Part shown: positions 52,856-62,783 of the stretch, piece by piece
Position numbering within the stretch: the stretch's first letter is position 1
Layout of the letters: every line of letters begins with the position of its first letter
Origin: Stakelama flava
GTDB taxonomy: Bacteria > Pseudomonadota > Alphaproteobacteria > Sphingomonadales > Sphingomonadaceae
Assembly: GCF_019351405.1 (NCBI RefSeq)
Contig: NZ_JAHWZX010000001.1
Location: 1-64,000 of the forward strand
Direction: 5' to 3'
Length of the DNA stretch: 64,000 nt
The notes under the pieces: generated by a model
What the model saw: only the letters and a program-made list of their open reading frames with translations
Told to the model about the DNA's origin: nothing
Database searches by the model: none
Translations under genes and position numbers: made by a program

Positions 52856-53637
52856 CCACGATGCTCGACCGGATACTGGAAACCAAGCGCGCTGAGGTCA
52901 TCGCAGCCAAGGCGCGTACCGGCGATACCAGCTTGCGCGAACGAATCGCGGCGCAAACGGCCCCACGCGGATTTCGCGCCGCGCTCGATGCAAAGGCCGC
53001 GACCGGCTATGGCCTGATTGCAGAAGTCAAGAAAGCATCGCCTTCCAAGGGATTGATCCGAAAGAACTTCGATCCCCCAGCCCATGCCCGCGCCTATGCC
53101 GCGGGCGGCGCCGCCTGCCTCTCCGTCCTGACCGACGAACGCTGGTTTCAAGGCAGCGCCGAGTATTTAAAGGCAGCGCGTGCCGCGTGTGACATCCCCG
53201 TGCTGCGCAAGGATTTCATGGTCGATCCCTGGCAGGTGGCCGAAGCACGCGCGATGGGAGCCGATGCGATCCTTATCATCGTCGCCGCGCTGGACGATGC
53301 GCAGATGGCGGAGATCGAAGCCGCCGCGATTGAACATGGCATGGACGCGCTGGTCGAAGTGCACGATGCCGATGAAATGGATCGCGCACTGAGGCTGAAG
53401 TCCCGCCTTATCGGCGTGAACAATCGAAATCTCAAAGACTTCTCGGTCGATTTTCAGCACACCTATGAACTGGTGAGCAGCGCGCCGAGCGACTGTACCT
53501 TCGTCGCGGAATCGGGCCTGACCACCCGCGCCGACCTGGACGCGATGGCCGAACATGGCGTCCGCTGCTTTCTCATCGGTGAAGCCCTGATGCGACAGGA
53601 CGACGTGGAAACCGCAACGCGCATCCTGATCGGCTGA
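52852..53637 (+). CDS. trpC: Indole-3-glycerol phosphate synthase
   Basis: A 261-residue TIM-barrel enzyme that closes the indole ring. [12 protein letters not shown] starts the protein. Catalytic regions are [14 protein letters not shown] (Lys, Glu), [12 protein letters not shown] (Lys), [23 protein letters not shown] and [14 protein letters not shown] single-function enzyme, not fused to TrpF. It is the last of the trpGDC run; 113 bp with degenerate repeat-like sequence separate it from moaC. Confidence 0.97.
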   Translation: MTTMLDRILETKRAEVIAAKARTGDTSLRERIAAQTAPRGFRAALDAKAATGYGLIAEVKKASPSKGLIRKNFDPPAHARAYAAGGAACLSVLTDERWFQGSAEYLKAARAACDIPVLRKDFMVDPWQVAEARAMGADAILIIVAALDDAQMAEIEAAAIEHGMDALVEVHDADEMDRALRLKSRLIGVNNRNLKDFSVDFQHTYELVSSAPSDCTFVAESGLTTRADLDAMAEHGVRCFLIGEALMRQDDVETATRILIG

Positions 53638-53750
53638 CCCTGCCGCGCTTACGTCATGCGAAGTCGAAGCGACCGCCCTTTCTTTCTCCTGCCGCCGTGG
53701 CCAAATAGCGTGCCTGGACACGCTCAGCACGAACGGATTTTCCGCACTTC

Positions 53751-54221
53751 ATGGCCAATCTCACTCACCTCGATGCCTCCGGCGCCGCGCACATGGTCGA
53801 TGTCGGAGGTAAGGCGGTTACCACCCGCGAAGCCGTCGCCACCGGCCACATCGCCATGTCAGCACAAGCGCTTTCCGCGATCCGCGACGGTGCCGTGGCG
53901 AAGGGCGATGTGTTTGCGGTGGCGCGCATCGCCGGGATTCAGGCGGCGAAGAAGACCAGCGAGCTTATCCCGCTGTGCCACCCGCTGCCGCTCACCCGGA
54001 TTGCCATCGACCTCGCCTTCACCGAAACCGGGGTAACCGCCACCGCGACCGCCGCCACCGATGGCAAGACCGGCGTGGAGATGGAGGCGCTCACTGCCGT
54101 CAACATCACCTTGCTGACCATATACGACATGGCAAAAGCGGTCGATAAGGGCATGATAATCGAAGGCATTCGCCTTCTGTCCAAAAAAGGCGGCAAGTCG
54201 GGCGACTGGCAAGCCGCCTGA
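53751..54221 (+). CDS. moaC: Cyclic pyranopterin monophosphate synthase (molybdenum cofactor)
   Basis: A 156-residue enzyme of the first molybdenum-cofactor step, acting after Moa[37 protein letters not shown] and [23 protein letters not shown] are conserved, and KSG near the C-terminus is the active-site loop. It is followed by moeA after 100 bp. The cofactor is needed by the PaoABC enzyme encoded in this window, among others. Confidence 0.97.
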   Translation: MANLTHLDASGAAHMVDVGGKAVTTREAVATGHIAMSAQALSAIRDGAVAKGDVFAVARIAGIQAAKKTSELIPLCHPLPLTRIAIDLAFTETGVTATATAATDGKTGVEMEALTAVNITLLTIYDMAKAVDKGMIIEGIRLLSKKGGKSGDWQAA

Positions 54222-54321
54222 CGCGGCGCGCCACGCCGTTAAAGTCGCATAGCCCTGCCCCAAAGCCTTCGTTACCAGCGCCCCCCTGTCCTATACGCGT
54301 TCAATCTGCCAAGCAGCGCGC

Positions 54322-55509
54322 ATGACCACCCCGCTCCTCCCCGTCGCCGAAGCATATGCCCGCCTGCTCGCGCTTGCCGCCCCCGCCGCAATCGAACGGG
54401 TCGCGCTGCAGGATGCCGCCGGGCGCTGGGCGGCAGAGGACATTATCGCGCGCCGCACCCAGCCCGAAACCGATCTTTCTGCGATGGACGGTTATGCGAT
54501 CCGCCATGCCGACCTGCCCGGCCCGTGGCGCGTGGTCGGCGAAAGCGCGGCGGGCCATCCGCATGATACCAAAATCGAAACAGGACAGGCGGTGCGCATT
54601 TTCACCGGCGCGGCGCTGCCCCCCGGCACCGACACGGTGATGGTGCAGGAAGAGGCACGTCGCGACGGCGACATGCTCTATCTCGACGGCGAAGGGCCGG
54701 GGCATCGGGGGCGGAACGTCCGCCCGCGCGGACTGGATTTTTCGCAAGGCGACCGCCTGATCGCGGCCGGGGAGCGGCTAAGCCCTGCTCGGTTGGCGCT
54801 CGCGGCGGTAGGCGGCCATGGCGACCTTCCTGTGCGCCGACCCGCGCGGGTCGCCATCGCCGCCACCGGCGACGAACTGGTGCCGCCGGGCAGTGAGCTT
54901 CGCCCCGGCCAGCTTCCCGAATCGAACGGCACGATGCTCGCCGCGTTAATCGCCGATCTGCCGTGCGACGTGATCGACCTCGGCATTCTGCCCGATTCGA
55001 GCGCCGACCTTGAACGCGCGTTCGGCGGGGTTGATGCCGACATCCTCGTCACGACGGGCGGCGCGTCGGTCGGCGACCATGATCTCGTCCGCCCCGCGCT
55101 GGAGGCGTGCGGCGCGAATATCGATTTCTGGCGCATCGCGCTTCGCCCCGGAAAGCCGATGATGGCGGGGACGATGCGCGACACCGTGGTGCTCGGCCTG
55201 CCGGGCAATCCGGTTTCCGCTTTCGTCACCGCCACTTTGTTCCTCCGCCCGCTGATTGCCGCCATCGGCGGCGCGAACGACACCACGCCGCGCACCACCG
55301 TCGCTACGCTGGGCGAGGACCTCCCCGCCAATGGCGAACGCACCGATTACATGCGTGCCGCTCGCATCGACGGGGCGGTCCATGCCGCGGCAATTCAGGA
55401 TTCGTCGATGCAGCGAACGCTAGCGCGCGCCGACTGCCTGATCGTCCGTGCGCCGCATGATCCGCCCCGGGCGAAAGGCGACTCGGTGGAAATCCTTCCC
55501 CTCGCTTGA
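54322..55509 (+). CDS. moeA: Molybdopterin molybdenumtransferase
   Basis: A 395-residue enzyme that inserts molybdenum into adenylylated molybdopterin. Conserved parts are SAMDGYAIRHADL, IFTGAALPPGTDTVVMQE-like residues (here DTVMVQEEA), RPRGLDFSQGD, ATGDELVPPG, TTGGASVGDHD, RPGKPMMAG and LGLPGNPVSAFV. The last 80 residues form the domain IV beta barrel. Its final codons overlap the predicted lexA promoter -35 region. Confidence 0.96.
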   Translation: MTTPLLPVAEAYARLLALAAPAAIERVALQDAAGRWAAEDIIARRTQPETDLSAMDGYAIRHADLPGPWRVVGESAAGHPHDTKIETGQAVRIFTGAALPPGTDTVMVQEEARRDGDMLYLDGEGPGHRGRNVRPRGLDFSQGDRLIAAGERLSPARLALAAVGGHGDLPVRRPARVAIAATGDELVPPGSELRPGQLPESNGTMLAALIADLPCDVIDLGILPDSSADLERAFGGVDADILVTTGGASVGDHDLVRPALEACGANIDFWRIALRPGKPMMAGTMRDTVVLGLPGNPVSAFVTATLFLRPLIAAIGGANDTTPRTTVATLGEDLPANGERTDYMRAARIDGAVHAAAIQDSSMQRTLARADCLIVRAPHDPPRAKGDSVEILPLA

Positions 55510-55548
55510 CTTGTTCGCGGGCGTTGCCTAGAAGTTCTTCGTCTGTTC
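55506..55548 (+). promoter_or_regulatory. lexA promoter with alphaproteobacterial SOS box
   Basis: TTGACT (55506-55511) and CTAGAA (55528-55533) are 16 bp apart and fit a sigma-70 promoter. Directly after it, GTTC-TTCGTCT-GTTC (55534-55548) is an exact GTTC-N7-GTTC LexA box, giving autorepression of lexA. Confidence 0.82.
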
Positions 55549-55564
55549 CCAACGGAGGGCGCCC

Positions 55565-56239
55565 ATGCTCACGCGCAAACAGCACGAGCTGATCTGTTTC
55601 ATTGCCGACCGCCTCAACGAAACCGGGGTTTCCCCGTCGTTCGAGGAGATGAAGGAAGCGCTCGACCTGAAGTCGAAATCGGGTGTCCACCGCCTGATCA
55701 GTGCGCTTGAAGAGCGCGGTTTTCTGCGCCGTCTGCCCAATCGCGCGCGCGCGCTTGAGGTGTTGAAGATGCCCGAACGTTCGGGCGCCGCACGCACCTC
55801 CGCCGCCGTGGTGTCCAAACCGGCCGCCGCTACGCCATCGCTGCCGCAACCGGCCAACGACGTCATCGAAATTCCGCTGCACGGCCGCATCGCCGCCGGG
55901 GTTCCGATCGAAGCGCTGGAAGGCGCGCAGATGCTGCCTGTCCCGGCTGCGCTGCTCGGTTCGGGCGAACATTATGCGCTTGAAGTCGCGGGCGATTCGA
56001 TGGTCGAAGCGGGGATTCTCGACGGCGATTATGCACTCATCCGCCGCACCGACGTTGCACGCGATGGCGAAATCGTGGTCGCGCTGGTCGATGAAAATGA
56101 AGCGACACTGAAATATTTCCACCGCGAAGGCGCGATGATCCGGCTCGATCCCGCCAATCGCAGCTATGATCCGCAACGCTATGGCGCCGATCAGGTTCGC
56201 ATCCAGGGCAAACTGTCGGGGTTGCTGCGCCGCTATTAA
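55565..56239 (+). CDS. lexA: LexA repressor
   Basis: A 224-residue SOS repressor. The N-terminal winged helix ([32 protein letters not shown]) binds the GTTC-N7-GTTC box. The peptidase domain has the self-cleavage bond A111-G112 in RIAAGVP, nucleophile S145 in AGDSMVEAG and K183 in EATLKYF. GGAGG precedes the ATG. Its stop codon overlaps the comEC stop on the other strand (TTAA at 56236-56239). Confidence 0.97.
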   Translation: MLTRKQHELICFIADRLNETGVSPSFEEMKEALDLKSKSGVHRLISALEERGFLRRLPNRARALEVLKMPERSGAARTSAAVVSKPAAATPSLPQPANDVIEIPLHGRIAAGVPIEALEGAQMLPVPAALLGSGEHYALEVAGDSMVEAGILDGDYALIRRTDVARDGEIVVALVDENEATLKYFHREGAMIRLDPANRSYDPQRYGADQVRIQGKLSGLLRRY

Positions 56240-58410
56240 GGGTTCGCCTGCGTCCGTTTCGACGGGCGCGGCGGCATCACCGTCGGGGGATTGGCCCATG
56301 GATGGTCGCCCGATCCCAGCCGCGTGGTGCGCAGTGACTTGTCGATCAGGCTGATTGCGACGCCGCCGGTCGCCGCAAGCGTTCGCCGATCAAGCATCAG
56401 CCAGCGCGGACGGCACCAGCGCGGTAGCCGGCGATCGGAAACCACAATGTCGGAGGCGGCACAGGCGGGCTGCAACGCTTTGCGCGGAACCAGATAATCG
56501 CTTCCCGTCGCAAGAATCGTCCAGCTTCTTTCACCCGATTTCTGCCGAAAAGTGCACACGTCCTTGCTGCACCGCGCATCTGGCAGATCGGAAATCGGGG
56601 TAAGGTCGCCTTCGAACCCGGCGGTGGCGGCAAAGGCATCGCGAATATAATCGCCCGACCGCTCGCGAAGCAGTGCCATCTCGTCATTGGCGGTCCGAAC
56701 GGCAAGATGGCTCCCGTCCGCCGAAACCAGCATATCCGGCGCAGGGGTAAGCGCCGCCCATAACGCACCCACCGCCACCGGGGCCACGCCCAGCCAGCGC
56801 CAGCGGGTTCGCCAGAGCGCCACCCACAGCCCGCCGCCGACCATTGCGGCAAACGCGCCCGACGGCATCACCGGCATCGCGGCCACCGCACCGGGCGCGC
56901 CTGCGGTGGCATGGGCAAGCGCCAGCAACAAATGCAGCGCTTCACCGGTAATCCACCAGAAGGGCGCGCCCAGTCCCACTGTATCAAACAGCAGCGCCAG
57001 TGCCTCGGCCGGCATAATGACGAATGTCGTCAGCGGGATAGCGACGATATTGGCCGCCGCGCCGTACAGTCCCGCCTTGTGAAAATGATACAGCGCGATC
57101 GGCATCAGCGCGAATTCGACCACCATACCGGTCAGCAGCAGCGACAATAGCCCCCTGGCGAGGCGCGCCGGCCAGCGCTCTTCACGCCGCGCAAACCATC
57201 TCTGTACGGCGCGATGTTCGTGCAGCGCCACGATCGCCGTCACCGCGGCAAAGCTCAGTTGAAAGCTGGGCCCGGCAAGCGATTCGGGCAGCGCGATCAA
57301 CACGACCAGCGCCCCCGCCGCGACAAGACGCAGCGTAATCGCCTCGCGCCCCAACGCCAGCGCCGCCAGCACCAGCAGCGCCGCGATGCACGATCGTATC
57401 GTCGGCACCTGCGCCCCCGTCAGCCAGGTATATCCCACCGCCGCCAGCGCACCTGCCGCCGCCGCGACCAGCGGAAGCCGTACACGCAGTGCCAGACCGG
57501 GAATCAGCGCCAGCAACCGCAGCACCAATATCATTGTCGCGCCGACCACGGCGGTAACGTGCAGACCACTGATCGACAGGAGATGCGCAAGACCCGACCG
57601 ACGCATCGCCTCCGCATCGTCATCCCCGATCGCACCGCGATCGCCAGTGGCCAGCGTCGCCGCCACGGCTCCCGCGTCACCCGCCAGCCGCGACCGTATA
57701 TGTGCGGCCAGCCGGTGACGCAGATCGGCCGAAGGCGCATCGCCCGATTCGATGACCTCAACCGGCGCGAACCCGCGTCCGGTCGCTCCGATACCCTGAA
57801 ACCACGCGACCCTGGCAAAATCATACGCGCCGGGCAGCGCTGCGGGCGGGGGCGGCATCAGCCATGCACGCATGCGAACCAACGCCCCGCGCGAAAGCGC
57901 TTCCGGCACATCCTTTTCGGCCAGATTGACGCGAATGACCGGCGGCATCGCCTGCGGCTCGCTCACCGCGACACGCAGGCGCACCAGCTTGCGCGCAGGC
58001 AACGGCTCCATCGCGATCACCTTGCCTGTAAACCGCGCAACGCCGGGATGCGCCAATACCGGCGCTGTGACGCGCTCCGCACGCCACCAGATCATCGCGC
58101 AGCCGATCGCGGCGGCGAACCCGGCGATCGCCACAGCGCGCGTCAGTCGCCCTCCGCGTGACGTGGCGATTGCCATCAATGCCAGCGATAGCGTGGCGAG
58201 AATGAACGCGCCCCAGCGCGGCGTATCGGGGAGCAGAAACCATGCCGCGATGCCCAGCCCGACCATTACCGGCAACCACAGGGGCAATTGATCGCGTTCA
58301 GCGGCAAGCCAGCGCTCGACAGCGCGGCCAAGCGCCCCCATATGGCGTCTACCCGCCATTTGAAGCGGCGTTGGCCCCATGCTAGGGGCAGGCGCGGCTG
58401 AACTGGCCAT
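56236..58410 (-). CDS. ComEC/Rec2 family membrane protein
   Basis: About 724 residues. A DUF4131-like N-terminal domain with membrane helices and a periplasmic OB-like part is followed by the Competence domain ([40 protein letters not shown]), a channel for DNA uptake in naturally competent bacteria. The C-terminal 180 residues ([19 protein letters not shown] to [13 protein letters not shown]) correspond in position to the metallo-beta-lactamase domain but lack an HxHxDH motif, as in many alphaproteobacterial members. The start is uncertain: ATG at 58410 is used, with 58380, 58359 and 58341 as alternatives. Whether this strain is competent is unknown. Confidence 0.85.
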   Translation of the reverse strand: MASSAAPAPSMGPTPLQMAGRRHMGALGRAVERWLAAERDQLPLWLPVMVGLGIAAWFLLPDTPRWGAFILATLSLALMAIATSRGGRLTRAVAIAGFAAAIGCAMIWWRAERVTAPVLAHPGVARFTGKVIAMEPLPARKLVRLRVAVSEPQAMPPVIRVNLAEKDVPEALSRGALVRMRAWLMPPPPAALPGAYDFARVAWFQGIGATGRGFAPVEVIESGDAPSADLRHRLAAHIRSRLAGDAGAVAATLATGDRGAIGDDDAEAMRRSGLAHLLSISGLHVTAVVGATMILVLRLLALIPGLALRVRLPLVAAAAGALAAVGYTWLTGAQVPTIRSCIAALLVLAALALGREAITLRLVAAGALVVLIALPESLAGPSFQLSFAAVTAIVALHEHRAVQRWFARREERWPARLARGLLSLLLTGMVVEFALMPIALYHFHKAGLYGAAANIVAIPLTTFVIMPAEALALLFDTVGLGAPFWWITGEALHLLLALAHATAGAPGAVAAMPVMPSGAFAAMVGGGLWVALWRTRWRWLGVAPVAVGALWAALTPAPDMLVSADGSHLAVRTANDEMALLRERSGDYIRDAFAATAGFEGDLTPISDLPDARCSKDVCTFRQKSGERSWTILATGSDYLVPRKALQPACAASDIVVSDRRLPRWCRPRWLMLDRRTLAATGGVAISLIDKSLRTTRLGSGDHPWANPPTVMPPRPSKRTQANP

Positions 58411-58432
58411 AATTTTTCCAGCTTGGGAGCAA

Positions 58433-59872
58433 GTGCGCTTGGGCGCAACACCTGATACCGCGAAGGCAAAGCCGGTCGTCACCCGCTTTGCGCCTTCGCC
58501 CACCGGATTTCTGCACATCGGCGGTGCGCGCACCGCGTTGTTCAACTGGCTGTTCGCGCGGCGCAACGGCGGTACATTCCTGTTGAGGATCGAAGATACC
58601 GATCGGGCGCGTTCCACGCAGCCGGCGATCGACGCGATTCTTGACGGCATGCGCTGGCTCGGCCTCGACTGGGACGGGGATACCGTTTTCCAGGCCGAAC
58701 GCGCGGCCCGCCATGCCGAAGTGGCATACCAGCTGCTCGAATCGGGCCAGGCGTATAAATGCTATGCCAGTGCCGAGGAGCTTGCCGCGCTGCGCGAGGA
58801 GCAGCGCGCGTCGGGCAAGCCGCTTCGCTATGACGGGCGCTGGCGCGACCGCGATCCCGCCGATGCTCCCGCAGGCGCGCCCTTCGTCGTCCGGCTGAAA
58901 GCGCCGCGCGAAGGCGCGATGACGATCGACGACCATGTTCAGGGCAGCATCACCGTCCAGAACAGCGAACTGGACGATTTCATCCTGCTGCGCTCGGACG
59001 GATCGCCCACCTATATGCTCGCGGTCGTGGTCGACGATCATGATATGGGCGTTACTCACGTCATTCGCGGTGACGATCACCTCAACAACGCCTTCCGTCA
59101 GGTGCCGATCATGACGGCAATGGGCTGGGACATTCCCGAATATGCCCATGTCCCGCTGATCCACGGCCCGGACGGCGCGAAAATGTCGAAACGGCACGGT
59201 GCGCTGGGCGTCGATGCCTATCGCGACGAAATGGGTATTTTACCCGAAGCGTTGTCCAACTACCTGCTTCGCCTCGGCTGGGGGCATGGCGATGAAGAAA
59301 TCGTCAGCCGCGAACGCGCAACCGAGCTGTTCGACCTGGCTGGCGTCGGTCGGTCACCAGCTCGGTTCGATTTGAAAAAGCTGCAAAATCTCAACGGTCA
59401 TTATATTCGGGAAAGCGACGATACCCGGCTGACGGAACTGGTGGCGCCGCGCATCGGTTTCGCAATCGATGACGGGCAACGCGAACTGCTTCACCGTGCC
59501 ATGCCGGTGCTCAAGCCACGTGCGGCAAATCTGGACGAACTCGCCGATGGCGCGCAGTTCCTGTTCCGCACGCGTCCGCTGGCCATGGACGAAGCAGCGG
59601 CAAAACTTCTTGAAGGCGACGCCCGATCGTTGCTGTCGCAGGTTCATGCCGCACTTGACGCGCTCGGAAACTGGGATAGTCAAACGCTCGAAACCGCGGT
59701 CCGTAATGTGGCAGAACAGGCCGGCGTGAAACTGGGCGCTGTTGCGCAGCCGCTTCGCGCGGCGCTGACGGGCCGAAAGACCTCCCCGGGGATTTTCGAC
59801 GTGCTCCTTCTGCTGGGGCGTGAAGAAAGCCTCGGCCGCATTGCCGATCAGGCAGAAGCGGCCGGACAATGA
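58433..59872 (+). CDS. gltX: Glutamyl-tRNA synthetase
   Basis: A class I synthetase of about 479 residues. The HIGH motif appears in [20 protein letters not shown] and the KMSKR motif in [15 protein letters not shown]. No ATG fits the family N-terminus. GTG at 58433 is used here, and TTG at 58439 is equally possible and has better spacing to the GGGAG at 58425; an ATG at 58379 would add an unrelated extension that overlaps comEC. A CATAAT at 58408-58413 might be its -10 element. gltA follows after 22 bp. Confidence 0.94.
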   Translation: MRLGATPDTAKAKPVVTRFAPSPTGFLHIGGARTALFNWLFARRNGGTFLLRIEDTDRARSTQPAIDAILDGMRWLGLDWDGDTVFQAERAARHAEVAYQLLESGQAYKCYASAEELAALREEQRASGKPLRYDGRWRDRDPADAPAGAPFVVRLKAPREGAMTIDDHVQGSITVQNSELDDFILLRSDGSPTYMLAVVVDDHDMGVTHVIRGDDHLNNAFRQVPIMTAMGWDIPEYAHVPLIHGPDGAKMSKRHGALGVDAYRDEMGILPEALSNYLLRLGWGHGDEEIVSRERATELFDLAGVGRSPARFDLKKLQNLNGHYIRESDDTRLTELVAPRIGFAIDDGQRELLHRAMPVLKPRAANLDELADGAQFLFRTRPLAMDEAAAKLLEGDARSLLSQVHAALDALGNWDSQTLETAVRNVAEQAGVKLGAVAQPLRAALTGRKTSPGIFDVLLLLGREESLGRIADQAEAAGQ

Positions 59873-59894
59873 CAAAAATGAAAGGATCGATCCG

Positions 59895-61178
59895 ATGACC
59901 GACAACGCAAAATTCCAGGTGCCAGGGAAGGACGGCGAATATCCCGTTCTTGAAGGAAGCGTCGGTCCGAAGGTCGTCGACATCCGCAAATTCTATGCCG
60001 ATACGGGCATGTTCACTTATGATCCCGGCTTCACCTCCACCGCGAGTTGCGATTCGGGGTTGACATATATCGATGGCGGTGAAGGCGTGCTGCTGCACCG
60101 CGGCTATCCGATCGGCCAGCTGGCGGAACAGTCGAGCTTCATGGAAGTGGCGTACCTGCTCCTCAATAAGGAGCTGCCCTCGAAAGACGAACTCGACAAG
60201 TTCATGTGGACGATCACGCGCCACACCATGGTGCATGAACAGCTCGCCACCTTCTTCCGCGGGTTCCGCCGCGATGCGCACCCGATGGCGATCATGTGCG
60301 GCGCGGTGGGCGCGATGTCGGCTTTCTATCACGATTCGACCGACATCACCGATCCGCAACAGCGGATGATCGCCAGCCACCGCCTGATCGCGAAAATGCC
60401 GACGATTGCCGCGATGGCGTATAAATATTCGATCGGTCAGCCATTCCTGTATCCGGATAACGACCTGTCCTATACCGGTAATTTCCTGCGCATGACGTTC
60501 GGCGTCCCGGCCGAAAAATATGAAGTCGATCCGGTGATCGAAAAGGCGCTGGACCGCATCTTCATCCTGCATGCCGACCATGAACAGAATGCATCGACCT
60601 CGACCGTGCGTCTCGCCGGTTCTTCGGGCGCGAACCCCTTTGCCTGCATCGCGGCGGGCATTGCCTGTCTGTGGGGTCCTGCGCATGGCGGGGCGAACGA
60701 AGCGGCGCTCAACATGCTGCGCGAAATCGGCACGCCCGAGCGCATTCCCGAATATATCGCGCGCGCCAAGAACAAGGACGATCCGTTCCGCCTGATGGGC
60801 TTCGGCCACCGCGTGTACAAGAATTACGATCCGCGCGCGACGGTGATGCAGCAGACGGTGCGTGAGGTGTTCAAGGCGATGGACGTCAAGGACCCGGTGT
60901 TCGACGTCGCGCTGCAGCTTGAGGAAATCGCGCTGAACGACGATTATTTCGTCGAAAAGAAGCTGTTCCCCAATGTCGATTTCTATTCGGGTGTCGTTCT
61001 GTCGGCGATCGGATTCCCGACCGCGATGTTCACCGCGCTCTTCGCTCTCGCCCGCACCGTGGGCTGGGTCGCGCAGTGGAATGAAATGATTTCCGACCCC
61101 GCCCAGAAGATCGGACGTCCGCGTCAGCTTTATACCGGCCCGACGCAGCGTGATTACGTCGCACTCGATAAGCGCTGA
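59895..61178 (+). CDS. gltA: Citrate synthase (type II)
   Basis: A 427-residue enzyme that condenses acetyl-CoA and oxaloacetate. The N-terminal beta domain ([20 protein letters not shown]) is the mark of the hexameric, NADH-sensitive Gram-negative type. Active-site parts are [14 protein letters not shown] and [14 protein letters not shown], with the Asp in the later VDFYSGVV region. The ATG at 59895 has AAAGGA upstream; the frame extends earlier only into gltX. Confidence 0.97.
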   Translation: MTDNAKFQVPGKDGEYPVLEGSVGPKVVDIRKFYADTGMFTYDPGFTSTASCDSGLTYIDGGEGVLLHRGYPIGQLAEQSSFMEVAYLLLNKELPSKDELDKFMWTITRHTMVHEQLATFFRGFRRDAHPMAIMCGAVGAMSAFYHDSTDITDPQQRMIASHRLIAKMPTIAAMAYKYSIGQPFLYPDNDLSYTGNFLRMTFGVPAEKYEVDPVIEKALDRIFILHADHEQNASTSTVRLAGSSGANPFACIAAGIACLWGPAHGGANEAALNMLREIGTPERIPEYIARAKNKDDPFRLMGFGHRVYKNYDPRATVMQQTVREVFKAMDVKDPVFDVALQLEEIALNDDYFVEKKLFPNVDFYSGVVLSAIGFPTAMFTALFALARTVGWVAQWNEMISDPAQKIGRPRQLYTGPTQRDYVALDKR

Positions 61179-61189
61179 TTGATCAACCG

Positions 61190-61387
61190 ATGCGCCGCAA
61201 GTTCCTGGCGCTTTTCGGCATCCTTTGCACCCTGATGGGCCTGTTATGGGTCCTTCAGGGGCTGGGGCTGGTCCATTGGCCGCGGACGAGCTTTATGATC
61301 GCGCAAAGCCAGTGGGCGATCCGTGGCGGATTGTTGATGGCATTGGGACTGGTGCTGGTTCATCGTTCGCGACAGCACCGGGACTGA
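61190..61387 (+). CDS. Small two-helix membrane protein of unknown function
   Basis: A 65-residue protein, MRRKFLALFGILCTLMGLLW, with hydrophobic segments at residues 7-27 and 44-59 and basic ends. A small protein of this kind follows gltA in sphingomonads; I know no function. It starts 11 bp after gltA and is probably part of the same transcript. Confidence 0.7.
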   Translation: MRRKFLALFGILCTLMGLLWVLQGLGLVHWPRTSFMIAQSQWAIRGGLLMALGLVLVHRSRQHRD

Positions 61388-61394
61388 ATCAGCC

Positions 61395-62783
61395 CTAGTC
61401 GCGTCCCGGCAGCGTGAAGATGAAGCGCGCGCCCTGCCCCGGCGCGCTGTCCACCGTAACGTCACCGCCCATTGCGCGAGCAAGACGCCGCGCGATGTAC
61501 AGGCCAAGGCCGCTGCCGCCGCTGTCGGCGGTATCGAGGCGTTCGAACTTTTCGAAAATCCGTGCCTGATCGTCCTCGGCGATACCAGCGCCCTGATCGG
61601 CAACGATCAGACAGGCACGGTCGCCATCGCGCTCGGCACGGATCCAGATCATCGCACCCGCCGGTGAATGGCGAACCGCATTGCCGATCAGATTGACGAG
61701 AACCTGCAGCGCGCGCCGGAATTCACCGGTCGCCGGCAGGCCTTCATCTGTCTTTGGCGCATCGATCGTCACCTTGGCATGCTGGGCGCGAAGCGTGAGC
61801 AATCCGGCGGCGCGCCGCGCAACGTCGGCAAGGTCGACTGCCTCAACAGCCACGTCGAAATCGTCGCGCTCGATCGCCTGCAGATCGACCAGGTCCTCAA
61901 CCAGACCCAGCAGGTGCCGCCCCGCATTTGCGATATCCGCCGCATAATCGGCATAATCCTGACGCAACGGCCCATCCGATTGCGACCGGATACTGTCGGC
62001 ATTGGCGATGATCCTGCCCAACGGTCCGCGCAATGCCTTTTCCAACCGAGCGCCAAAAGCGGAGTCCACCGCCGTCGCCGGATCGTCATGCGTTTGCGCA
62101 GTGCCTTCCGGCTCTGCCCCATGAGAGGAATCGTCGATCAACCGCGCAGCGCCATCAAACCCGATGAACCTGCCGGTCGCGTCGGTTCGCGGGTTGGCCG
62201 CCAGATACACTTTTCGCGCCGAACCGCGCAGTTGCGCGACCTGACCATCGAACCGTCCATGCGAAGCAAGCGCGTCGAGTATCGGAAATTCGCCCCCTTC
62301 ATCATCGGATAATGCGAAAAGCCGGGTCAGCGGCCTGCCGAGCAGTTCATCGGCGTCAAACCCGTACTTAGCGCCCGCTTCACGTGAAAGCGCGGTGATG
62401 CGAAGCGCAGAATCAGTCTCCCACAGCCAGTCGGCATCGGCTTGGGCGAAATCGCTTTCCTGCGCCGCGTCCTCGACAACCGGCCAGTCGCGGTGATCGC
62501 GCCAGCCGCTGACTTGCAACGACAGGCCGGTATCGTCGGGTTCGACGCGCACCCAAAGCTCCACATCGCTCTCGCCATCCGCGGCGACGATCTGACGCGA
62601 CAGGACGATGCGCAGCCGCAGCGCGAGACGCACCAGCGCGGCAAGCTGCGGCACGGCGACAGGCTTGCCGATGTCGCCGCCGGCAGTGCGATTGAGTTCG
62701 GCAATGCGGTTGTCCGCCTCGATCAATATGCCTTGCAGATCGGTTCGCGCGGTTACGGCCGGCGGTGGGATTTCCAGCATCAC
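61395..62783 (-). CDS. Histidine-kinase-like protein lacking the phospho-acceptor histidine
   Basis: A 462-residue soluble protein. An N-terminal regulatory region (1-110) is followed by a PAS domain (WLWETDSALRITALSREAG, about 119-215), a HisKA-like dimerisation helix and an HATPase_c domain (N box NLIGNAVRHSP, G1 VADQGAGIAE, F box IFEKFERLD, G2 GSGLGLYIARRL). In the H box, LEKALRGPLGRII, Lys (K249) stands where the phosphorylated His should be, so classical autophosphorylation is unlikely, whereas the ATP site looks intact. This recalls DivL-type pseudokinases that signal by conformation. It is coupled by ATGA to the DUF2336 gene upstream. Confidence 0.88.
   Translation of the reverse strand: MMLEIPPPAVTARTDLQGILIEADNRIAELNRTAGGDIGKPVAVPQLAALVRLALRLRIVLSRQIVAADGESDVELWVRVEPDDTGLSLQVSGWRDHRDWPVVEDAAQESDFAQADADWLWETDSALRITALSREAGAKYGFDADELLGRPLTRLFALSDDEGGEFPILDALASHGRFDGQVAQLRGSARKVYLAANPRTDATGRFIGFDGAARLIDDSSHGAEPEGTAQTHDDPATAVDSAFGARLEKALRGPLGRIIANADSIRSQSDGPLRQDYADYAADIANAGRHLLGLVEDLVDLQAIERDDFDVAVEAVDLADVARRAAGLLTLRAQHAKVTIDAPKTDEGLPATGEFRRALQVLVNLIGNAVRHSPAGAMIWIRAERDGDRACLIVADQGAGIAEDDQARIFEKFERLDTADSGGSGLGLYIARRLARAMGGDVTVDSAPGQGARFIFTLPGRD

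Noticed and set aside
53638..53750. Possible third REP-like element between trpC and moaC
   Set aside because: Fragments such as CGTCATGCGAAGTCGAAGCG look similar, but no inverted partner could be found, so it is not called.
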